Source: Gigaspora rosea | Taxonomy: Eukaryota; Glomeromycota; Glomeromycetes; Diversisporales; Gigasporaceae | Assembly: GCA_003550325.1 (NCBI GenBank) | Contig: QKWP01000101.1 | Location: 127,838 to 191,837 of the forward strand | Direction: 5' to 3' | Length of the DNA: 64,000 nucleotides | Part shown: positions 23,990 through 35,391 of the stretch, in pieces | Position numbering within the stretch: the stretch's first letter is position 1 | Layout: every line of letters begins with the position of its first letter | Notes under the pieces: generated by a model | Told to the model about the DNA's origin: nothing | Database searches by the model: none | The model's input: the letters and a program-made list of their open reading frames with translations, nothing else | Program-made: the position numbers and the translations under genes

Positions 23990-25400
23990 ATTTACTATGG
24001 TGCAAGACATAGACAAGACAATAATATTCAAAATGGTAAAATTTTATACACAATATTTTTAAAATCTGACCGGTAACTTTGTTCTTCATGATGAGCTCTA
24101 CAAAGTTACCGGTCGGATTTTTAAAATACTGTCTCCATAAAAAGTTTTACCATTTTAAATTTCGTTTAAAATTTATTTTATATATAAATCTTAACATTTA
24201 ATGTCAATTTTTAAAGTGCTAAAAACTTTTTATACAAGAGGTTTTCAAAAAAACTGACCGGTAAGGCCACACAAAGTTAAATTTTCGTTTTGATTTACCC
24301 GTCGACCCATTTTTTTAATTTTTCTAAAAAAATTTTTATTTATTTTTTTTTTTTAAGTCCCAATTGTTTTATTTTTGCTATTTAAAAATCATTCCGATAT
24401 CACCCGATGGCAGGGATGGTAAATTTGCCAATTTTTCAAATGATCTCAAATGACCTCAAAATGACCGCTCATTTGAGGTCATTCAAATTTTGGGTCATTT
24501 GGAAATGACTCGTGACCAAATGACTATTGGTCATTTCCAAATGACCGGGGTTATTTGGTCATTACGTCATTTTGCATAACTTGTATAATGCATGTTTTAA
24601 ATAATACATATGTTCGCATCATTTCTCAATTCACGTCGATTATTAATTAACATGCCATTTGTAAATTCGATCAATCGGTAAAATATTATTCACGAACTTT
24701 TTTTTTATTTTTTAAAAAATAGTAAATACATTGTTTTTTTGTCTAGTGTTTTTTTTTTTTAATCACTTCATACCTGATCTTATGATTCGATTAGAATGTC
24801 GTTTTACATCTGGTCTGGAAATGACCTAGTCATTTAGCCAAAATACAAATGGCAAACATTCATCAAATTTTTCAGTTATTTATCATGTGTAATAATTTTT
24901 ATTAGATAGCATCTATCAACGGTTTATTTTACAGAACAATAATCAATTTTGATTGACTAAGTCATTTGGGTCGTGAAATGACCAATGACTGGTCATTTGA
25001 GTCATTTGGGTCATTTAAAGTCATTTACCATCCCTGCCCAATGGAGACATTAGTTTTCCGAAATTGTCCGATAGGATTGATAGAAAAATCTGATTTCCAA
25101 TCCACAATTTTCTGATTCTGTGGTATACAAGGCGTAAAATTAACTTTGTGTGGCCTTAGATGCAACATAAGACTATTTAATTTATAACAGATTAATGAAA
25201 AAAAATCCGACCGAGACCGGGAATTTTGACTCATGTAATGCAAAACGAAATATTAACTTTATGTGGCCTAATTTTATAGAGCTTATATAGCTCTATAAAA
25301 TTACCTGTCAGTTTTTTGAAATAAAAAGTTTTAGCATTTTGAAAAATTGAATCAAGTCACGTGATTGTCGAGTGTAGATTTCTTGCACCATATAAACTTT
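23990..25400. mobile_element. Large composite fold-back element
   Basis: The outer arms TATGGTGCAAGA (near 23996) and TCTTGCACCATA (near 25381) face each other, followed inward by matching CAAAATGGTAAAA / TTTTAGCATTTTG blocks. Each arm also has its own hairpin: ACCGGTAACTTTG/CAAAGTTACCGGT at 24070-24113 and TAGAGCTTATATAGCTCTA at about 25277-25295. GGCCACACAAAGTTAA at 24265 pairs with TTAACTTTGTGTGGCC near 25140. A 626-bp hAT-like MITE lies inside. Without it the element is about 780 bp. Confidence 0.6.
24411..25036. mobile_element. hAT-like MITE nested in the fold-back
   Basis: It starts CAGGGATGGTAAAT and ends ATTTACCATCCCTG. It is flanked by CCCGATGG (24403-24410) and CCCAATGG (25037-25044), an 8-bp duplication with one change. 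The CAGGGATG start and 8-bp duplication are typical of hAT. Subterminal regions are packed with ATGACCnnAAATGA and GGTCATTTG motifs in both orientations. No transposase frame is present. Confidence 0.75.
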
Positions 25401-25444
25401 AAGTTGAAGAACTTTATTAATTTAACTAATAAATTTTACAACTA

Positions 25445-25620
25445 TATAGAACGAAAGAAGAAGATATTGAGCTTAAAAATCAAGTTAAAATTTTACAAAT
25501 TTTGCAATTTTTGAATATATGACTTCATCAAAAAACAAATATATATTATCAATTTTAAAAAAAAAACTTGATTTTTAAGCTCAATTTCTTCTTTTTTTCT
25601 ATATAGTTGTAAAATTTTAA
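25445..25620. repeat. Inverted repeat with about 100-bp loop
   Basis: Arms ACAACTATATAGAA...GAGCTTAAAAATCAAGTT and AACTTGATTTTTAAGCTC...CTATATAGTTGT are complementary over about 50 bp. Confidence 0.6.
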
Positions 25621-26145
25621 TTTTAAAGTTAAATTAAGAAGGATCTTCAGTTTAAAATAAATTCCTATGTTTTATTATAATTTTTATAATAGAGCACAGT
25701 CAAAAGACATGCCCTGTTTCTGTTACGTACAGTAAGTTTACTCAATTTAATATCATGATTGTTTGGACTAGATTGGTCGGCGGGACCGCGAATTTCTTTT
25801 ATTTTTATGAGCGTTTTTATCGATTTCTATTTCGAGCGAATTATGTATTACATACAATACTATATTTCCTTAAGTATTGTAAGGCAGTATTACCGTAAAC
25901 TGTGAATCATTGCTAAAATATCGCGATGAAAATTAGGAAGTTATAAGAAGAGTGCATTGATAGATTGAGAAACCTAATGAAAGATCGAGAAAAGATATTA
26001 TATTAAATCCCACTATTAAAGCTCTATGATGTATGCAATCTGATTAAATAGACTACATGGACCTGATATTCTTTCTAAGATACCTAATTAGTGTTAGGGT
26101 TTCCATGTTACGTATTATTATTAGACTTAGCATTAACATCATGAC
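25621..26145. other. Intergenic DNA
   Basis: No supported gene or element. Confidence 0.4.
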
Positions 26146-27060
26146 TAGTGTTGCAGGCGAAACTATTTTTGGCAAATGGCGAAAGACGAAACTAAACCCG
26201 CCGAAAGACGAAACCAGGCGAAACTCTGGCGAAACCCCTGTGGGCAGTCAAAACTCAGCGAAGACAAAGCTTCTAAACTTTAGAAAGACTGAGCCATGTT
26301 AGTAATTCAAAATATTTTGCATGTGGCTTATTTAAAAATGTACAAAAGCAATAAACAAAGTGATAGCCTTCGTTTGTATTCAAATACTATTAAAGAAAAC
26401 TATATTTTTTTAGCTTTTGGAACTTCGAAGTAAATAAATTCAGCCTTGAAAATTCAAAATCTAAAATTTATTATTATTATTATTATTTTTTTTTTTTTTA
26501 TTATTTTTTTATTTTTTAGTTGCGCTTATCTATGCATTAATATATACATCGCATAGCGCGATACTCTTATTTATTGTACACTTCTTATGTGAGCACCTAG
26601 CCATTTTCATGCATGCAATTGGGTCAATTCTGATACATGATACACAAACTTTGTTCATCTCCTATCAGAGGTGAACAAAATTTGTGTGTCACGTTTAGAA
26701 ATGACCCAATAAGATGCAGAAAATGGCTAGGTGCTTACGTCAGAAATGTACAACATGTTATTAATGATAATCGCTGATTTCTTCACAGTAGATACCATGT
26801 TATGACGTGCCCTTCGGTCATGTCATAAGCACTACGTCCTAGTGAATAATCAGTTATCATCAATAACATGATCAATAACAAGTACATATCGCGCTTGTAA
26901 TTATCTTTAATCACCTTTTTTAGTTTCACCACCTTTTACCAGTTTCGCCAGTTTCACCACCTTTCGCCATTTTGGCATTTTAGATTTTTTTGGCAAAAGT
27001 CGAAACTAGGTTTCGCCATTCGTCTGTGGCGAAACCTTTAAGTTTCGCCTGCCAACACTA
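26146..27060. mobile_element. hAT-like non-autonomous element, 915 bp
   Basis: It starts TAGTGTTGCAGGCGAAACT and ends AGTTTCGCCTGCCAACACTA. Flanks ATCATGAC and ATCATGCA share the first six bases, a possible eroded 8-bp duplication. Subterminal blocks are rich in GGCGAAAC/GTTTCGCC motifs. The interior has a T-rich microsatellite near 26470-26520 and two hairpins, one with arms of about 65 bp at 26592-26740 sharing AGCACCTAGCCATTTTC. No transposase frame is seen. Confidence 0.65.
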
Positions 27061-27214
27061 ATCATGCAGCTTTGATATCAATCGATTGTGTTAATGAAAT
27101 ATTTTATTTGTATACATTTGATTGGTTGTTACAATATCGATTTTTATTATCGCTCCAGACTTACAACAATTTATGTTTTTCTAGTTATATAATACCTTAA
27201 ATTACTTCTTAGCA

Positions 27215-27388
27215 CAGTTATCCCTCTATATAGTCACCTTCTATACATTCACGTCGTATGTAATCACATTTATGTTTAGGCAAAAATATGATCTAATTTA
27301 TAAGAAAAAGCCTCCGTATAAGCATAACTCCTTTATAAGTACATTTTTAAAAAATTTACAACTTGCCAAATATATGGGAGGACGACTG
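27215..27388. mobile_element. Short inverted-repeat MITE
   Basis: The left terminus ACAGTTATCCCTCTATATAG faces the right terminus, which mirrors as ACAGTCGTCCTCCCATATAT. The termini resemble pogo/Tc1-type CAGT starts, but TA duplications are not clean. Confidence 0.4.
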
Positions 27389-27883
27389 TTTAATCCTAAA
27401 TTTTTATTATCATGCAATAAAGCTAAGCTTTGGAAAAGTTGATCATTGTCCACATGTTATTATTTAGATTCTATGAATCATGAAGGAAAATATCAAATAA
27501 CGACTATGCTTAAAAATTATATTCAGATTTTGCTAAGATTATTATTTTTAAAAATGAGCATTTTTCATAACAAAGACCTATAATGCCTATATAAATTTCT
27601 GAATATTTTCAATTTCCTGTTTATAATTTTTTTCTTATAAAATTATAATCATAATAATCCATAATATACTTATAAATAAGATATTCTATATATGCCCTAC
27701 TTTTACTTTATAAGAAAATTAAAAATTATATTCAGATTTTGTTCAGATGATTATTTTAGTATTTTTGCAACAAAAACCATACTAGCTTATATGTATAACT
27801 CCTGAATAGGTTTAAATTTTCTGAATGTTTCTGATTTATGAAGTGCTGTTTATTACGTAATTTCAAGAGGGGAGGATTAGCAA
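27389..27883. other. Intergenic DNA
   Basis: AT-rich. Two loosely similar blocks (AAAAATTATATTCAGATTTTG near 27510 and 27720) suggest an old direct repeat of about 210 bp. No gene is supported. Confidence 0.4.
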
Positions 27884-28514
27884 TAGTGATACAAATTTTT
27901 CAATCAATTAGTTATTTTATTCAACTATCGATTTTATTCAACTAATAGATTATTGCGGTTTGCAATTCTGTAAAATTTTGCAGTTCAACAAAAATCCAAT
28001 ATCTGTGTATGAAATTGTCATTTCGGAGCAGTTTTAAGAAATGAAAATCATCTTTAAAAAATCGCAAACGATTTCTTTTTTTGATGATCTGCAAAATTTA
28101 CAGAATTTTGCAATCATCAATTGTTGATTAATCGATTAATCAACTAATGAAAATTCAAGTCATTTTTAAAAATTCACATTAATTTAATTGATTTAGTAAT
28201 GATTTAATTCCACTTATTAAGTGGATTTTGGCTTCTCTACCCAACTGTGTCAGTTTGGAATCCACAAAAAGTCAATTTGATAAAATATCTTTGAAATGTA
28301 TATTTTAATTTTTAAAGTTAGAAAAATCAAATTAGCTGATTAGTTGACTAATCGATTAGTTTGCTAATTGATTAATCGATTAGTCAACTAATCGATTAAT
28401 CGAATAGTCAACTAATTTATTAATCACTAATTTGTTAAGTTGGTTTATAAAGTTCGATTAGTTGCCAACTTGATTAACTAATCGATTTTTCAACTTTTCG
28501 ATTTTGTATCACTA
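27884..28514. mobile_element. hAT-like element rich in ATCGATTAAT motifs
   Basis: The termini TAGTGATACAAATTTTTCAA and, mirrored, TAGTGATACAAAATCGAAAA face each other. The right subterminal third is packed with ACTAATCGATTAGT/ATTAATCGATT motifs. The flanks show no convincing 8-bp duplication. A related right end (TCAATTCATATCACTA) lies near 41787, preceded by the same ATCGATTAAT repeats. Confidence 0.5.
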
Positions 28515-29242
28515 CATGCAGGCAATTTTTTTAATGATTTGTACCGGCCAAAATTATATTATCGAAAACTACACTTTTATTACCTAAAAGCAATTATCGA
28601 AATTTGCCGATGTTACCATCGGTTTTGGGAGAGCGTCAGATAGCGTAACTGCCAGGATAGATCAGGATGGTAAACGAATATAAGATACGGAAAATAAAAA
28701 ATATGTGTATGTAAATAGATGAAATCATGAATACAAGTACTCAGCAATTATAGATGTGAAATAATAAAATGTCAAGAAAGAGATAAATATGCGCGCAGTA
28801 ATAATCAACTAATCAGATAATATAATTCAAGAGATACGATATAACAAAAAATACAGAGATACGATATAACAAGAATTCAACTTAGAAGACTTAATTATAA
28901 AGGAGGAATCACTCAGATAGAACCTGAAGAAAATACAAGCAAGGCAAATACATCGGACATTTATACATGTTGGCTAACTAGAATTCACCCCGATACATTC
29001 ATCGGGTCAATTTCTTTCCGCTATTAACACCAATTAAACTTCCATATCGCGTCAATGTCTGGATTAAGACTTTCCATGCGAAATATAAATCTTCAATGCT
29101 CCTTTACTAACTCTTCATCAGGTTAGCATATATCCATTCGATAATATGTGAGGCCTAATTGTTGATGATGCTTATTATGATTCATGGATCAAACCAATTC
29201 ACCTCCACGCATCAAAGAATAATTTAGTATGAAGTTCGGGTA
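28515..29242. other. Intergenic DNA
   Basis: No supported gene. An 18-bp motif, AGAGATACGATATAACAA, occurs twice near 28832 and 28855. Confidence 0.4.
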
Positions 29243-29369
29243 TACCGTATTTGAGCGTAATAACAGATAACGCGCAGGGGTAAAATTACGAATTTCGGCC
29301 TAAATTAAGCTTAATTCGGGCCAAGGCTCGAAATAACGCCCCGGCCTGCTATTGCGCGCAAATACGGTA
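29243..29369. mobile_element. TA-flanked MITE, about 123 bp
   Basis: Termini CCGTATTTGAGCG and CGCGCAAATACGG face each other between TA dinucleotides at 29243-29244 and 29368-29369. The centre has its own palindrome around TTAAGCTTAA. It is CG-rich compared with its surroundings. Confidence 0.6.
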
Positions 29370-30358
29370 CTGTAATGAATAAGGAAAAAGGGATAACTAC
29401 TAGTAACAAGAATTAACTATATATGGCAATAACGTAGTGTGTATAGGGAAACAAAATAGGAAAGGGACAAATGATGATGAAAGGACGATCGCAAGTGATC
29501 AAATGGTAGTTGCATAATGTATAACGCCTATAGATTTGAGTTTACCCCTAACGTGACTTCACCTTAATCTCACCCTAACCCTAAAGAGCTTCATTGGGTT
29601 TCATTGGATAAAAGTCACGGGGTGAAATTTTTTGTGGGGAGCTGCCACAGCTGTAATGGAAAATTTTAAAATAAATGTCAATTATGAAAACGAGCTTATA
29701 AATAAGTTTATTGAAGAAACAAAGAAAATGATTATAAGGCAGGGGTAAAAATATAGTAGGTTAGTGGGCAAACCGAATCATTTCCGACGAGGAATTTTGG
29801 GGATCTTCCTGTATGAGTACAAAATCACAAATTTTACTAATAAACCACTAGCTAATATACTTTGTAAAATTGCACCGATTGGAGTTTTGTTATCTTATAG
29901 GTGACCAGCATTATTGACTAGCCCAAAAGCTCGGATTATACGGAAAGGCAAATTTTTTGGACACCACTAACTTACTAAAATAAAGGAAATGATGTAATGT
30001 TGGGCGCAAAAATGTTCATCGAAAAATTGATCACGTGCCCGCTATTTTTTTTTTATTAAACCCTTTCTGAGGGGACGCCGGATGGCGTACTATATTTAGT
30101 TCTTATGTCCGCTACTTTTCAAAACAAATGTAATACGTCCGTCATAATTAAATTTAATTAGCTATGTCGGTATATATGCTACTTATCTAATGTTTAGATT
30201 AAATCCGATAAATTAAAAACAAGAAGTTTGAATTTCCTTAGTGATATTTATAGATCGTGATATGTAAATACAATTTCATTAGGCCTGCCTAATGTTTATT
30301 ACAAATTATTATAGGTGACACTACTGATATTATTATAGGAGTTCGCTAAAGCTACAAA
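29370..30358. other. Intergenic DNA
   Basis: No supported gene. It contains a short CCCTAACCCTAAA run near 29576 and a CG-rich segment near 30061-30110 (GAGGGGACGCCGGATGG) that looks like the end of a repeat whose partner I could not find. Confidence 0.35.
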
Positions 30359-30436
30359 TAGAGTTTGGAACCGGGTTTATTTTTTCATATGTTAAACCAG
30401 GTTTAACTGGTTTAAATAAACTAGTTCCAACCTCTA
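30359..30436. mobile_element. 78-bp hAT-like MITE with perfect 8-bp duplication
   Basis: It starts TAGAGTTTGGAACC and ends GGTTTAAATAAAC...GTTCCAACCTCTA. GCTACAAA lies directly on both sides (30351-30358 and 30437-30444). Nearly all of it can fold into one hairpin. Confidence 0.8.
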
Positions 30437-30444
30437 GCTACAAA

Positions 30445-31508
30445 TTCATATGTTAGTCGACATGTATTAATCAATATAATATTTAGTGATTGATTAAAAA
30501 ATAGGAAAACACAATAAATTAATTTCGATCCTATTTACTAGAGATTATTCGGATTAAATTAGCAAATTCGTATTTAGCAAGACAAAACTACTCCTATATA
30601 GCTAGTCTATTTATATTTTAATAAATATTAGCTTTAAACTTAATATCCATGAATGTGTTCGCAATTCACAAAAAATTTTCGGCTTGAGAGAATCTTCTTG
30701 AATTTGTTAGAGAATCTGAATTTGCCAATTTGATCGGATAGAAAATCAGATTTTTGTTCATTAAGGAAGCTGCCCTTAATCTATTAGCATGCTGACGTAA
30801 CGATAAATACGCATGAATTGAGTAGTTTATACAGTTTTTGTCGTATTAAATATGTTAATTTTTATTACTAATGTTTGTGCCTACCATTAACTAGACGTGA
30901 ACATAAATAGCATAAATGAGAGATAGTAATTAACTGTAAATGTCAATGAATAATTTATAATAGATATATTGATTGAAAAATACTCGTTCTGAAACAAAAT
31001 TAATTGGAAAGTATTGAGTGGCTTATGCTAACAATGTGAGAAACGAACATGAGACGGCATTAATCTTGCTGGTAACATAGGCGCTGAAATCATAAGTAAA
31101 GAACTATTAGCCAATTTGGATCGAACTAACTACATACCTTTTAGATCTTGATACAAAAAAACCCCCAACATCAAGATACTTCAAATCAGCCAATCACACA
31201 AAATCCTCCTATGATTCGGATAATCCCTATTCTTCATCTGATATTAATTCTGTAAAATATCTAGATGCAATTCCTTTGTATTATTAATCCAAACTGAATC
31301 TAACCCTAATAGTAATTAAATAATTTAAATCCGCATTGCGCTAGTAATTATAAAGTTCATTCATGCGATTTAGCATCACTGAACACAACATACGTCGTAC
31401 ATACGTATTTACGCATGTATTAATATTTGGTGTTACTATTAATGTATTTTTATGTACAAGATTTTTTTTTTTTAGCATTTATTTTTTTTATTGTTTCTTA
31501 TTATTCAA
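30445..31508. other. Intergenic DNA, 5-prime flank of the second Sel1 gene
   Basis: No supported gene. The last 100 bases before the ATG at 31509 have a long T-rich run, likely part of the promoter or 5-prime UTR. Confidence 0.4.
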
Positions 31509-33161
31509 ATGTCTGACAAAGAAAATTTGCCAAACATTATCACAGATTTATCTGAAAAATATTCGAAAAAAATAGACACTTCATTAAATGAGGACATAGT
31601 ACAAGATTTAAAAAATCCAGATGTTAATATCTTACATTCACCAAAATCACTTTCGAATAAAGAAAATAGTACATCATCACAAGATTTTATAAATGAAACT
31701 ATTAATCAATTATGTAAAATATATCTAGAAGAAGAAAAAAAAGGAAATTATGATACATCAATTCTTAGTTCAATAGAACAATATTTACTAAGTAAGCAGC
31801 TAAATCCTGAAGAAGTAATTAAATGGTGTTTAAATAAACAAAACAATTCTATTATATTAAATATTCTTGGATATTGTTATTTACTTGGAAGATGGGTTGA
31901 AGCTGACAAACGTAAAGCATTCTCTTTTTATCAAAAATCTGCTGACCTGGGAAGTTCAACTGGAATGCACAATGTTGGATGTTGTTATTTATTTGAAATT
32001 GGTGTTGAAACTGACAAACATAAAGCTTACAATTATTATCGAAAATCTGCTGAAATGGAAAATCCTTACGGAATGAGTAGTCTTGGTAATTGTTATCAAT
32101 GTGGTGTAGGTATTGAAAAAGATGAACATAAAGCATTCTTTTATTATAAAAAATCTGCAGAAATGGGTCATGCTCTTGGAATATATAATTTAGGTTATTG
32201 TTATCGAAATGGAATTGGTGTTGAAAGGGACGAGAACAGTGCATTCATTTATTATCAAAAAGCTGCCAATATGGGAAATTCTAATGGAATGAATTCGCTT
32301 GCATATTGTTATGAAAAAGGAATTGGTGTTAAAAAGGATAAAAACAATGCATTTATTCATTATAAAAAATCCGCTGACATTGGTCATACTGATGGAATAA
32401 ATAATCTTGGATATTGTTATCAAAATGGAATTGGTGTCGAAAAGAATGAACATATAGCTTTTAATTATTATAAAAAATCTGCTAGTATGGGAAATTCTAG
32501 TGGAATGAATTCACTTGCTTATTGTTATGAAAAAGGAATTGGTGTTAAAAAAAACGAATTAATGGCATTCTATTATTATAAACAATCTGCAAATATTGGT
32601 TACGCTGATGGATTAAATAATCTTGGTTATTGTTATCAAAATGGAATTGGCGTTAAAATAGATCAACAAAAAGCGTTTATTTATTATGAAAAATCTGCTG
32701 AGATGGGTGATGCTAGTGGAATGTATAATGCCGGCCATTGTTGCCACGATGGAATTGGTGTAGATAAAGATGAACATAAAGCATTCAATTATTATCAAAA
32801 ATCTGCAAATTTGGGAAACTCTAGTGGAATGAATGAAGTGGGCTATTGTTATCGAAATGGAATTGGTGTTGAAAGAGATGAAACTAAAGCGTTTATTTAT
32901 TATCAAAAATCCGCTGATTTAGGAAATATTAGTGGAACATATAATCTTGGTTATTGTTATAAATATGGAATTGGTGTTGATATAGATAAACATAAGGCGT
33001 TTATTTATTATAAAAAATCTGCAGAAATGGGAAATGCTAGTGGAATAAAAGAACTTGCTTATTGTTATCTTAATGGAATTGGGGTTGAAATTGACGAATA
33101 TAAAGCATTTATCTGCTTTAAAAAATCTTCAGAGATAGAAACTAACAAAAAAACATCTTAG
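31509..33161 (+). CDS. Sel1-repeat protein, 12 repeats (single exon)
   Basis: This is a 550-residue predicted protein and paralog of the gene at 18992-21609. I start it at the ATG at 31509 because MSDKENLPN matches MSNKEGFPN of the paralog; the open frame extends six codons further without another ATG. Residues 1-80 are polar with an apparent internal echo (MSDKEN... and LSNKEN...), then a helical lead-in with LEEEKKGNYDTS. From about residue 123 there are 12 tandem 36-residue Sel1 units to the end. Units 1-5 pair one-to-one with units 1-5 of the paralog, and the last units also match, so the length difference lies in the middle. No catalytic domain, signal peptide or membrane segment is visible. 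Likely role: cytoplasmic scaffold (inference from family). Confidence 0.92.
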   Translation: MSDKENLPNIITDLSEKYSKKIDTSLNEDIVQDLKNPDVNILHSPKSLSNKENSTSSQDFINETINQLCKIYLEEEKKGNYDTSILSSIEQYLLSKQLNPEEVIKWCLNKQNNSIILNILGYCYLLGRWVEADKRKAFSFYQKSADLGSSTGMHNVGCCYLFEIGVETDKHKAYNYYRKSAEMENPYGMSSLGNCYQCGVGIEKDEHKAFFYYKKSAEMGHALGIYNLGYCYRNGIGVERDENSAFIYYQKAANMGNSNGMNSLAYCYEKGIGVKKDKNNAFIHYKKSADIGHTDGINNLGYCYQNGIGVEKNEHIAFNYYKKSASMGNSSGMNSLAYCYEKGIGVKKNELMAFYYYKQSANIGYADGLNNLGYCYQNGIGVKIDQQKAFIYYEKSAEMGDASGMYNAGHCCHDGIGVDKDEHKAFNYYQKSANLGNSSGMNEVGYCYRNGIGVERDETKAFIYYQKSADLGNISGTYNLGYCYKYGIGVDIDKHKAFIYYKKSAEMGNASGIKELAYCYLNGIGVEIDEYKAFICFKKSSEIETNKKTS

Positions 33162-34736
33162 ACTAGCTAGTTCATTAAACAAAATTGTAATGTTAATAAT
33201 TGAAAAAGAACCAATTTAATATTATAAGGGTTTTCGGGATAAACTTGGCATAAATTTCACATATAATATAATGCGAAATATGATCTTGCGCAAGAAAAAT
33301 TGAATTGTATAATGTCAGATGTTTAGTTAACAAATCCATTTATAAATAAAATATTAATGTTTTGTTTCTAAGTTTAAATATGTAGTCGAGATTTTAAAAT
33401 TCAAACTAATGCTAAGAACACATGGACTCTAATTTTAAACACTAACCCTAAATATTGGCCTACCCCAAAAGCTAAAATACAAAATAGCATCAAAATTTAT
33501 TGTTAGTTAATTGGGTTGGAGTGGAGAGGAATGGAATGGAAGACCTCTACAATATTGTGATGATTTCCCGCCCCTGTAGAGAAAATAATTGATCTTGAAC
33601 GATCTATCCCCCGTAAAAATTTAATTAATCAGACATTCGATCTTTAAAAATTTTTATAATAAAAAAAAATAATAAAATGGACTATTAATGACGTAATAAA
33701 ATAGATACCTAATAAATATGACAAAATAAAATAGAGATTATTGCAAGAAAATACCAATCCAAATGACAAACGTAATATTTGTCTATTTCAGTATTTTCTT
33801 AAATTATAAAATATATAACTATAAAATACATAACTATTTATATTAACTAATTTTTTTTAGCAAATCCAGAATAAGTTTCGCAGTTTTCTGCACTTAAATT
33901 CAATTTTTGCTCTATTTGCAAGAGTGTTTTCTTACGATTGTATTAACATAAAAATAGGGTTTGTGGGTAGGTGTAATCAAAATAATTAGTACCCAAAAGA
34001 TTTCAAATGAAATGATATGGATCCTGTTACAAAAAAAACTTGTACTTTCGTTTCTTATATGCATTATACAAAAAATAAAAAAATAGTGTGAATTCAAAAT
34101 TTATTTCAAAAAAAAATTCCCAGTGAACTTCCTCAATACAATCAAGCTGAAGAAATGATTCTTCCTATATTTGTTGTTTATAATCTTCAAGGTGGAATGT
34201 AATTTACTTTTTATTGAACTCTCCAATGGTTGATGCATTAATCGTTCAAGAGCTCATACTCTTACTGACCTTTATTTAATAGTTCATTTTCTAATAGTAG
34301 ATTATAAAAATCGGGAGGTAAATGTTTACAGCGAGTAACTGAAAAACAGATATTATTTTCTTTATGAATTAGTAAATTGAGGTTGATGCTCTTAAAATCA
34401 ACACGTATACATTCTATTATTCATATATATTTGTTGTACATTTTTCATTTTTAGCGCCTAATAAATAAGGCTCCAGCCCTCTGAAGCGTCGTCGTTTTGC
34501 TAGTTTTATCAACCTTTTAATGAAAGCAAAAAAATCTAGTTTACTATTAATAAATATTGATTGAAATGAACAATATCAAACCCTTTAGGTTAATGTTTAC
34601 AGATTATAATTAATTGTGATGTTACAGTACAAATTATAGGTGCAGAAATATTTGCATCACTGGGTTATATCCCATTGTAAAGACGTATTTAAAATGAGAT
34701 ATAACCAGTGACAACAACCGTGCTCCATTCATTTTA
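33162..34736. other. Intergenic DNA downstream of the second Sel1 gene
   Basis: No supported gene. It contains A-rich tracts near 33660 and a short inverted pair, GGTTATATCCC / GAGATATAACC, near 34662-34710. Confidence 0.45.
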
Positions 34737-34908
34737 CAGCGCTTTTCGAATTACTGTGTTCAGCAAATTCCATGTATCACGCTAGGAATCAGAATCTAGA
34801 AAAAATGACAACCTATGATTGCTAAAATTATTCTATAGATTTTTTGACCAATCATATATTGGATTTACAGTAATTTGCTGATCACAGTACAGTAATTTGA
34901 AAAGCGTG
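34737..34908. mobile_element. Inverted-repeat MITE, about 172 bp
   Basis: The left terminus CAGCGCTTTTCGAATTACTG with GATCAGCAAAT-like continuation mirrors the right terminus, CAGTAATTTGAAAAGCG. Arms are about 40 bp. No certain target duplication was found. Confidence 0.5.
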
Positions 34909-35019
34909 TCATTTTGTATATAAAACAATCACAATGAATTGTATTGCAAGCACGTGATATATTTATCATTAACTGGAAGCAAGCACTTGGCCAACAGTGC
35001 TAGATGTTAAACTTTATTA

Positions 35020-35220
35020 ATGATTATTGAGAATATGCAGCGTACATCCGTGCAATTTATCAGTTATGTACAAACTGAGACGGAAAAAGCGTTTTCGTAT
35101 TATTTGAAGTCGGCTGAAGCTGGAAATGCTATGGGAATTCGGAAAACTTTTATTTGCTACTATTATGGAATTGGCGTGGAAAAGGATGAGGATGAATGTT
35201 GGGAATGGTTTAAGAAGTAA
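35020..35220 (+). pseudogene. Sel1-repeat fragment
   Basis: An open frame of 66 codons reads EKAFSYYLKSAEAGNAMG, then CYYYGIGVEKDEDE and CWEWFKK. That is about one and a half Sel1 repeats of a subfamily different from the two intact genes (AGNAMGIRKT, ECWEWF). The frame stops with TAA inside GTAAGT, a sequence that could also serve as a splice donor. No upstream repeats exist, so I read it as the surviving end of a lost gene, or less likely one exon of a gene continuing into the kinase relic downstream. Confidence 0.6.
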
Positions 35221-35391
35221 GTTAATTTTTAATTTTTTTATTATAATAATTTGTAATTTCTTTATTTAAAATTAGATTTCTTACAATTTTTAATTATTAG
35301 GGAGTAAGTATAAAGTGCATTTTCAACAACCAATCTATCAGCAATTTTATTAATTTCATAAAAATTTATTGCTTGTTTGTTATTTTAGCCC

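Noticed and set aside
29576-29592. Telomere-like CCCTAACCCTAAA
   Set aside because: Only about two units, inside ordinary intergenic DNA; not enough for an interstitial telomere.
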